Shown here piece after piece: positions 22,355-28,201 of a stretch of DNA of 28,201 nt (positions within the stretch are counted from its first letter, which is position 1; each line of letters opens with the position of its first letter). The stretch is taken from assembly GCA_038321575.1 (NCBI GenBank), contig JBBQFD010000007.1:1-28201 (forward strand), written 5' to 3'. The notes beneath the pieces were generated by a model. It was given only the letters and a program-made list of their open reading frames with translations, made no database searches and was not told where the DNA came from. Origin of the DNA: JBBQFD01 sp038321575 (GTDB taxonomy: Bacteria > Bacillota_I > Bacilli_A > RF39 > UBA660). The translations under genes and the position numbers were made by a program.

Positions 22355-24085
22355 TTATTGTTTTTCTTTAATAACTTCTTGGATTAGTTTGATAAATTGC
22401 TCAATCGAAACAGTTGTTGTATCATTTTCACTATATTTACGATAACTAATTGATTTAGCATCTTTTTCGGCATCACCAATAATAATTGTATATGGAATTT
22501 TTTGAGTTTGGCTTTCACGCATACGATAACCAAGTTTTTCATCACGCGCATCAACTTCTACTCGAATATTATTTTGGTCTAATAAGTCTTTTATTTCATT
22601 AGCATAGTCGATGTGATGTTCATTGCTCACGGGAATAATATTTACTTGAACAGGTGCTAACCAAGTTGGGAAAGCTCCTGCATAGTGTTCAATTAAAACA
22701 CCAATAAATCTTTCTAGTGAACCATAAATAACACGATGGATCATAACTGGACGTTTTTTAGTACCGTCTGAATCAACATAGGTTAAATCAAAACGTTCAG
22801 GCATTTGCATATCAAGTTGGATAGTTCCACATTGCCATAAGCGACCTAATGAATCAGTTACTTTAAAGTCTAATTTAGGTCCATAGAAAGCACCATCACC
22901 GGGATTTAATTTATATTCATGACCAGAATGCACAATTGCATTCTTTAGAGTTTCTTCAGCTTTATCCCAAACAGCAATTTCACCAATATATTTATCTAAT
23001 GGTCTAGTTGATAATTCAATACGATATGTTAGATTAAATACTTTATACATGCGGTCAATAAAACTAATCAAACGAATTATTTCACTTTCAATTTGATCGA
23101 CAGTCATAAAGATATGAGCATCATCTTGAGTAAAGGCACGAACTCTAAATAGTCCACTTAAGGCCCCACTTGCTTCATGACGATGGACTAATCCTAGTTC
23201 ACCAGTACGGATCGGTAAGTCTTTATATGAATGTAAATTATTTTTATAAACTAACATGCCACCAGGACAATTCATTGGTTTAATAGCAAATTCTTTTTCA
23301 TCAATGGTTGAGGTATACATGTTTTCTTTATAGTTAAACCAATGTCCTGATGTTTCCCATAATTCTCTATTTAACATAATAGGAGTTTTAATAAATTGGT
23401 ATCCTTCTTTAGTATGTTCTTGATACCAAAAGTCTTCTAATGCTTTATATATAGTCATGCCTTTTGGTAACCAGAATGGGAATCCAGGACCGAAATCACT
23501 AATCATAAATAATTCTAATTCGCGACCTATTTTACGATGATCTCTTTTTTTAGCTTCTTCAATCCATGCTAAATGACTAACTAGTTCTTCTTCAGTTTCA
23601 AAACAAACGCCATAAATTCTTTGAAGCATTTTATTTTTAGCATCACCTTTATAATAAGCACCACTGGTTTTTAGTAATTTAAAATTCTTTAATAATTTAG
23701 TTGATTCAACATGGGGTCCACGACATAAATCAACAAAATTATCTTGTTGGTAAGCGGTAATGCTATTTTCTTCAATACCATTAATTAATTCTATTTTATA
23801 AGGATCATCTTTAAATATAGCTAAAGCTTCCTTTTTAGATAGTTCTAATCTCTTAATCAATTTATTATCTTTAACAATTCTTTTCATTTCTTTTTCAATT
23901 GTTATCAGATCTTCTTCGGTAATAACAATATCACCTAAATCAATATCATAATAGAACCCTTCTTCAATAACTGGTCCTACCCAAAATAAAGCATTGGGGT
24001 ATAAATTTTTAACGGCATGCGCTAATAAATGGGCACAACTGTGGTTTAAGACATTTAATTTAATATCTTCTTTTATATTTTTCAT
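22355..24085 (-). CDS. thrS: Threonyl-tRNA synthetase lacking the TGS domain
   Basis: Charges tRNA-Thr. It is 576 aa against about 640 for the common bacterial form. It starts directly at the editing domain (LNHSCAHLLAHAVKNLYPNA, HxxxH) and lacks the roughly 60-residue N-terminal TGS domain. Editing-domain YYDIDL and DLCRGPHV are present. The class II core shows motif 1 PFWLPKGMTIY, motif 2 GLVHRHEASGALSGLFRVR with RAFTQDDAHIF, the CPGGM zinc-site Cys in KPMNCPGGML, and motif 3 HRVIYGSLERFIGVLIEHY. The anticodon-binding domain follows from about 465. The ATG overlaps the stop of the upstream gene (ATGA) with AGGAGGTC before it. No TGS-like sequence exists in another frame upstream, where a different gene sits. 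Confidence 0.97.
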   Translation of the reverse strand: MKNIKEDIKLNVLNHSCAHLLAHAVKNLYPNALFWVGPVIEEGFYYDIDLGDIVITEEDLITIEKEMKRIVKDNKLIKRLELSKKEALAIFKDDPYKIELINGIEENSITAYQQDNFVDLCRGPHVESTKLLKNFKLLKTSGAYYKGDAKNKMLQRIYGVCFETEEELVSHLAWIEEAKKRDHRKIGRELELFMISDFGPGFPFWLPKGMTIYKALEDFWYQEHTKEGYQFIKTPIMLNRELWETSGHWFNYKENMYTSTIDEKEFAIKPMNCPGGMLVYKNNLHSYKDLPIRTGELGLVHRHEASGALSGLFRVRAFTQDDAHIFMTVDQIESEIIRLISFIDRMYKVFNLTYRIELSTRPLDKYIGEIAVWDKAEETLKNAIVHSGHEYKLNPGDGAFYGPKLDFKVTDSLGRLWQCGTIQLDMQMPERFDLTYVDSDGTKKRPVMIHRVIYGSLERFIGVLIEHYAGAFPTWLAPVQVNIIPVSNEHHIDYANEIKDLLDQNNIRVEVDARDEKLGYRMRESQTQKIPYTIIIGDAEKDAKSISYRKYSENDTTTVSIEQFIKLIQEVIKEKQ

Positions 24086-24462
24086 CGATGTTGACCTCCT
24101 TTTCTTAATTCATAATCATAACGAGTCTCAAGTTCTTCTTCTTCTAATAAAGGATTTTTATAACCAGCAATATTTCCAAAACAATCTTCAACTAAAATAA
24201 TCTTACAAGTATAGATATCACTTTTATTAGATAAAAGATAATCATTTGGATAACGAGTAATTCCTTCAAAATTAATATCTTTATGAGCAATTTTGGTTTT
24301 ATGTAATAAACATCTTTTTTTGAGTTTCTTATATTTATCACACCTAGTTGAGGTAACTATTTCTTTGGTGGGATAAATATTGTAATACATCCCTAAATAA
24401 TCTGGTAATGATAACACATGTTCTTCACCAATACCTAATGTTTTTAATAATCTGCTACTCAT
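24082..24462 (-). CDS. Hypothetical protein in the T-box-controlled thrS operon
   Basis: I do not recognise this 126-aa protein (MSSRLLKTLGIGEEHVLSLP at the N-terminus). It is soluble and basic in the middle, with four Cys spread over TRCDKYKKLKKRCLLH and YTCKIILVEDCFGN, which could bind a metal. The C-terminus has LLEEEELETRYDYELRKGG. The start at 24462 has GGAGGATTTAATT upstream; the earlier in-frame ATG lies in the terminator of the T-box. It overlaps thrS by 4 nt (ATGA) and is the only gene between the T-box and thrS, so it is controlled by uncharged tRNA-Thr together with the synthetase. It is the only gene in this window that uses a TGA stop. Confidence 0.75.
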   Translation of the reverse strand: MSSRLLKTLGIGEEHVLSLPDYLGMYYNIYPTKEIVTSTRCDKYKKLKKRCLLHKTKIAHKDINFEGITRYPNDYLLSNKSDIYTCKIILVEDCFGNIAGYKNPLLEEEELETRYDYELRKGGQHR

Positions 24463-24485
24463 AATTAAATCCTCCAAGTTGTATG

Positions 24486-24692
24486 AAAAAAACACTCTCT
24501 AATTTGAACAACTAAGGAGCGTTTGAACGCGGTACCATCCTACTTTATAACTTAATTTGATAACGGTTTTAAACCGGAGACATCTTTCGAGCTCTACTCA
24601 TGGGTAGTAATACTTAATTTGTTTATCAGTTTTCATCAACCACTGACTTTCTTTAAAACAATATTAATGATTTTATCCCACTCAACGTATAT
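24486..24692 (-). promoter_or_regulatory. T-box leader (tRNA-Thr sensing) upstream of thrS operon
   Basis: On the minus strand, Stem I contains the distal-loop segment GTCAGTGGTTGATGAAAACTG. Its 3' side has TACTACCCATGAG, in which ACC (24605-24603) is a good candidate Thr specifier codon. Stem III is near CCGGTTTAAAACCGTTATC. The T-box core GGATGGTACCGCG is at 24540-24528, with UGGU to pair with the tRNA ACCA end. The terminator pairs AAACGCTC with the GAGTGTTT arm (about 24524-24488) and ends in a T-run. The specifier register is inferred, not computed. Confidence 0.88.
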
Positions 24693-24698
24693 AATACA

Positions 24699-24726
24699 AT
24701 TTTATCACTTATAACTTTTTTGTCAA
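24699..24726 (-). promoter_or_regulatory. Promoter of the T-box-thrS operon
   Basis: On the minus strand, TTGACA (24726-24721), 16 nt, TAAAAT (24704-24699). The -35 lies inside the last codons of the RNB gene. Transcription would start near 24692, just before Stem I. Confidence 0.65.
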
Positions 24727-26682
24727 TGCTTTAATCTTCATTTTTTGTTGAGGTCGCATATCATTTAATTCTTCGTGATAATAAGTTTTTATTTTATTTT
24801 TTTCATTGATAGCTTTACAAATAATTGGTAAATTTTGTTGGTAGTATTCACTTAGTTCCATGCTTATTTTAATTTGTTCATCCTTCGTGTTTTGATCTAT
24901 ATAATTTTTATTAATCATATATGCTTTAATTAATCTTTGATTAACTAAAGCTGGATAAAAGCGAATGGGATTGCAAACGTCCCCATAACTTGAAAGTTCT
25001 AAACGATTGAAACCAGTATTTAAAGTTGATGTACAAGTTGGGACTGGGGTTTTTTTAATAACATTAATTATTTTCTTAGCTTCGGCAGTATCACCTAATT
25101 TACATTGGATACTATAAATTAAATCTTCACGATCAGGGCATTTATCAACGCTATAGGCAAAAGGATATTTATTTTCATCAAAGTAATTAGCGGTAAAAGA
25201 ATTTAATAAATTAGCTAATCTTTCAACGACTCTAATACCAGTAATTTTAAATGGTTTATTAGTAATATTTTCAAGTATTGAATGATCAAGATTAGGATTT
25301 TTATCTCTTAGATTTTTAATGGTTATTAAATTATTAGTACCATTTAAAATATTATATATTTTTAAATCTGATTTATGTTCAACAATATGTTTAGCACTAA
25401 AATAGTCAAGATTCTTATTAACATTTATAATAGCTTCTTCAACTTGATAATCAAGAATATTAGCTTTATCATCAAAGATAAAAGTAAAAGCAATAACTCT
25501 ACGGTCTTGTTTTTCAAGTAACGATATATTATTTACCAAAAACTCTTTAGGATATAAAATTGAATAGCTAGCGGTTGGTGATATAGCTCTTCTTAGAGCT
25601 TCTAAATCAAGAGTACTTTCTGGTCTAACAAAATAATCAATATCAGTAATATAAACTCCTAATTGATATTGTTTATTAGGTAATTTTTCAAACGAGAAAG
25701 CATCTTCTCTAACACTACATCTACTATCATCAATAGTTATCACGCAACGATTACGATAATCTTTTGGAATAGTATACTCAATAGGCTTTATAGTTTTAGA
25801 AGCGTCAATAATATATGGTTTAAATGAAACATCTGTTAAATATTTTTGAATTAATTGATCAACGCCCGGTTTATCAATTCCAAAACAATTCAAATTCTTA
25901 TTTATTTGAACAATGCGATCATATATTTTTTGCTTATCAGTATTAGACATTGATTCATCATATTTTATTTCATTACTTAAACTAATTATTCGCTTTTTAA
26001 TTAAACGTAGAGCATATTGATTATTAAGTGGTTTTGCTAATAAATTAACTATTTTTTGAAAAGCCATCAACTCTATAGGGTCGGTTTCTTTTTGAATAAT
26101 TACTAAATAATATTCTATTACTTCTTCTAATAAAGTTTTACCTTCTTTATTGGTAATATTTTTAATATATGGTAATTTATTTAAAATATCTTGAATATGT
26201 TCTGGATTTTTTACTTGAAAGATTAGGTTGTTCATTACTTCATAAAGATAACTTTCTTCGATTTTATTTCTTGATTTTAAAGGCCTAGCACAATATTGTA
26301 TTATTTTATCGGTAATAACGTTTAATAGTTCAGCACTTGATTCATCATTATATTCAACTTCCATGATCGGTCTTTTTAAAAGATCTTTAATTATTGGTAA
26401 TAAATTATCTAATCTGGTATGAATATAATTACACATATACTCATCTTTAAAATTTAATTTAGATGGAGCATATTCAATGTAATAAAGACATGAAAAAAGA
26501 AAACTATAGCGGTTAGTTTCGGTAACGAAACTAAAGCCTTTAAGTTCTCTTTCTAATAAGTCCAAAATTTGGGTCATTAAAGCATCATCAGTATCAATCC
26601 CCAATGTTGTTTTAAGTGCACTAAATGAAACTCTCTTTTTACGTTTAAGTTGCTTTTTTAATAAGCTTAAGTCTGCATTCAT
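24709..26682 (-). CDS. RNB-domain (RNase II/R-like) protein with altered catalytic site
   Basis: 657 aa. Residues about 300-610 are an RNB domain: RCVITIDDSRCSVREDAF, YQLGVYITDIDYFVRPES, then RRAISPTASYSILYPKE, LANLLNSFTANYF, YPFAYSVDKCPDREDL and VCNPIRFYPALVNQRL. In active enzymes the metal ligands follow D-x5-D-x-D-D. Here they read D318, V324, E326, D327, so one ligand is lost and one is Glu. The TSPIRRYxD segment has become NPIRFYPA. The first 290 residues are helical with a winged-helix-like start; no cold-shock domain is seen, and there is no C-terminal S1 domain. It follows dnaI by 21 nt with AGGGGGAC before the ATG. It may be a weak nuclease or an RNA-binding pseudoenzyme. Confidence 0.82.
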   Translation of the reverse strand: MNADLSLLKKQLKRKKRVSFSALKTTLGIDTDDALMTQILDLLERELKGFSFVTETNRYSFLFSCLYYIEYAPSKLNFKDEYMCNYIHTRLDNLLPIIKDLLKRPIMEVEYNDESSAELLNVITDKIIQYCARPLKSRNKIEESYLYEVMNNLIFQVKNPEHIQDILNKLPYIKNITNKEGKTLLEEVIEYYLVIIQKETDPIELMAFQKIVNLLAKPLNNQYALRLIKKRIISLSNEIKYDESMSNTDKQKIYDRIVQINKNLNCFGIDKPGVDQLIQKYLTDVSFKPYIIDASKTIKPIEYTIPKDYRNRCVITIDDSRCSVREDAFSFEKLPNKQYQLGVYITDIDYFVRPESTLDLEALRRAISPTASYSILYPKEFLVNNISLLEKQDRRVIAFTFIFDDKANILDYQVEEAIINVNKNLDYFSAKHIVEHKSDLKIYNILNGTNNLITIKNLRDKNPNLDHSILENITNKPFKITGIRVVERLANLLNSFTANYFDENKYPFAYSVDKCPDREDLIYSIQCKLGDTAEAKKIINVIKKTPVPTCTSTLNTGFNRLELSSYGDVCNPIRFYPALVNQRLIKAYMINKNYIDQNTKDEQIKISMELSEYYQQNLPIICKAINEKNKIKTYYHEELNDMRPQQKMKIKALTKKL

Positions 26683-26703
26683 GTTGTGTCCCCCTATAAT
26701 TTT

Positions 26704-27624
26704 TTATTTACGTAAATTTTTACTTATTAATTCAATATTATCGGTTAATTGTTCAATTCGTTCAATAATACGTCTAGCTTTTACGGTATCAACATTATCT
26801 TTAGTAACACTAAAGTGTTGTTCTAATTCTTTTAGGGTTAAATTAGATGTTAAGAAAGTTGGTAGTTGTTCTTGCATACGATATTGCATAATAGGTCCAA
26901 GGATTTCATCCCTTCCCCAAGCGGTAGTGTTTTCAGCACCCATATCATCAATTAATAATAATGGGACATGTTTTATCTGATCAAATCTTGAATTGAAATC
27001 AGTATTGAATGATCCTTTTAAGCCTCTTAAGAATTCAGGCCAATAAACGATAGCACTTTTAATGTTTTCTTTGGCTAATTCATTAAACATAGCAGCAATT
27101 AGGTATGTTTTACCACTCCCAAAACTACCACTTAAATATAAACCTTTTAAATTATGATTAGTTTTATAAGCAGTCATAAAGTTAGTTAACCATTCAACTA
27201 TTTTTAAACGTTTTTTATCATCAGTATATATTTTAGCCATACTAGCTTCTTTTATTTCTTTAGGGACATCTGATAAAAAGATGTTTTTTTGATATTTATT
27301 ATCTTTTAACAACTTCTTTTGAAAAGCACAAGGTGTATAACTAAATTGTAATTTATTATCACTTATTTTAGGTAAATAAGCATACCCAGGTACTTGATTT
27401 TTACATTCTAAGATACTCTTACAATTTAAACAATTTTGATATTCATTAAAACTTGTTTCTAATTGTGAGGTATATTTGATTAATTCAGTTTCACTAAGTT
27501 TAATCTTGCTAACAAATTTCTTAAAATCAGCATTTTGTAATGCTTCATTATAAGATTTTTTTAATGAGTCTTCAAGGTCTCTTTTCAAACCCATATCGCC
27601 CATTGTTTGACTTAATGTTTTCAT
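26704..27624 (-). CDS. dnaI: Primosomal protein DnaI (helicase loader)
   Basis: AAA+ ATPase that loads the replicative helicase DnaC at origins and stalled forks in Bacilli. It is 306 aa. The N-terminal helicase-binding domain has the zinc-type cysteines C65, C68, C74 and C99 (CLNCKSILEC, then YTPC). Walker A is LYLSGSFGSGKTYL (166-173), Walker B is PLLLIDDMGAE, and sensor-type TFLTSNLTLKELEQHF follows, ending in RIIERIEQLTDNIEL. TAGGTGAAAT precedes the ATG. It follows dnaB by 7 nt. Confidence 0.95.
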   Translation of the reverse strand: MKTLSQTMGDMGLKRDLEDSLKKSYNEALQNADFKKFVSKIKLSETELIKYTSQLETSFNEYQNCLNCKSILECKNQVPGYAYLPKISDNKLQFSYTPCAFQKKLLKDNKYQKNIFLSDVPKEIKEASMAKIYTDDKKRLKIVEWLTNFMTAYKTNHNLKGLYLSGSFGSGKTYLIAAMFNELAKENIKSAIVYWPEFLRGLKGSFNTDFNSRFDQIKHVPLLLIDDMGAENTTAWGRDEILGPIMQYRMQEQLPTFLTSNLTLKELEQHFSVTKDNVDTVKARRIIERIEQLTDNIELISKNLRK

Positions 27625-27631
27625 ATTTCAC

Positions 27632-28201
27632 CTACTTATATTTTTTTAATAGATCTTCAAATTTAGTTTTTTCTTCACCAGTTGCAATATCAGCATCATT
27701 AGTTTGGTCTAACCAAACTGGTTTCTCAGTTGTTGTTTTATGATTTAAATAACTTGATTTTTTCTTTTTATTTTTTTGTTCAGCTTCAGCAAAGTCCATA
27801 GCATCCTCAACGGTCATAATGTTACTTCTTTTCCATTGGGAAGCAATTGCTAGGATATAAGGACGAGTTAATTTATTATTATTAATTTTTAAAACATAAT
27901 CAATTAAGACATTAGTAACTCCAGGTGTTAAACTTAAATCAACTAATAAATCTTCAAGGATTAATAAATCATTTTTAATCGGGCGGTTACCACCATTTTT
28001 AAGACTTAAATAGTCATATGGTGAAGTGGTTTCGAACTGATAAATTAATTTTGATTTTTTAGAAATATCGGTTGGTCCTTTGCGAAGATGTTCTGGTTGG
28101 TTCTTATAAATAATTGATGGTAATTTACCACTATTTTCAAATTTATAAAAATTACGACAGTTAGTTCTTATTAATTCACGATCAATAGCTTTTTTTTCAT
28201 T
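27632..28201 (-). CDS. dnaB: Replication initiation and membrane attachment protein DnaB (3' part)
   Basis: My translation of the minus strand from the right edge is open for 189 codons to a TAG at 27634-27632, so this is the C-terminal part of a longer gene running beyond 28201. It contains the DnaB_2-type segment TTSPYDYLSLKNGGNRPIKN, LEDLLVDLSLTPGVTNVLID, YVLKINNNKLTRPYILAIAS and QWKRSNIMTVEDAMDFAEAE, then a charged tail. In Bacillus this protein recruits helicase and DnaI to DnaA-DnaD at the origin; it is unrelated to the E. coli helicase of the same name. Order dnaB-dnaI-thrS matches Bacillus. Confidence 0.9.
   Translation of the reverse strand, partial: NEKKAIDRELIRTNCRNFYKFENSGKLPSIIYKNQPEHLRKGPTDISKKSKLIYQFETTSPYDYLSLKNGGNRPIKNDLLILEDLLVDLSLTPGVTNVLIDYVLKINNNKLTRPYILAIASQWKRSNIMTVEDAMDFAEAEQKNKKKKSSYLNHKTTTEKPVWLDQTNDADIATGEEKTKFEDLLKKYK

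Overview
This is a 28.2-kb chromosomal window from a very AT-rich, low-GC Gram-positive bacterium. Gene content and order point to class Bacilli, probably an uncultured host-associated lineage near the Erysipelotrichales, Acholeplasmatales or Mollicutes. The blocks trmR-mltG-yrzB-ruvX-ireB-alaS, dnaJ-dnaK-grpE-hrcA, hemW-lepA-rpsT and dnaB-dnaI-thrS all match Bacillus-like order. HrcA/CIRCE heat-shock control, T-box control of thrS and a DnaB/DnaI helicase-loading pair support this. The code reads as standard: Trp is TGG and genes are full length. However, TGA is the stop of only one of 30 genes. The lineage name is an inference. Nearly every gene is on the minus strand, so transcription runs from high to low coordinates; only rpsT and a transglutaminase gene are on the plus strand.

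Layout from high to low coordinate. (a) 28201-24709: the end of dnaB, then dnaI, then a divergent RNB-domain protein whose catalytic aspartates are partly lost. (b) 24726-22321: a complete T-box leader with its own promoter, an unknown 126-aa gene and thrS. (c) 22320-20295: an unknown helical protein, tRNA-Arg(UCU), a small membrane protein and a pseudopilin carrying a DUF5011-like domain. (d) 20288-17779: ruvA-ruvB-miaA, convergent with the plus-strand transglutaminase and rpsT genes. (e) 16465-13277: lepA, an unknown 74-aa gene and hemW. (f) 13240-11676: thyA and a thymidylate kinase, inserted between hemW and the heat-shock operon. (g) 11661-6850: hrcA-grpE-dnaK-dnaJ, driven by a consensus promoter flanked by two CIRCE operators. 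(h) 6845-2673: frr, an AI-2E-type permease, a T-box-like attenuator lacking Stem I, a dNMP-kinase-like gene and a very short alaS. (i) 2663-1: ireB-ruvX-yrzB-mltG-trmR.

Most of the window is housekeeping: translation (alaS, thrS, frr, lepA, rpsT, miaA, trmR), protein folding, replication loading, recombination, dTMP synthesis and the cell wall. The unusual features sit inside these operons. They are: a GrpE with 15 cysteines in a metallothionein-like N-terminal repeat; an apparently degenerate RNB protein beside the helicase loader; an orphan T-box decision module in front of the kinase-alaS pair; an AlaRS lacking both the beta-barrel linker and the C-Ala domain; and several small unknown proteins placed in essential operons. 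Genes are packed tightly, and terminator hairpins often contain the stop codon of the gene they end. No mobile element, CRISPR array or prophage was seen.
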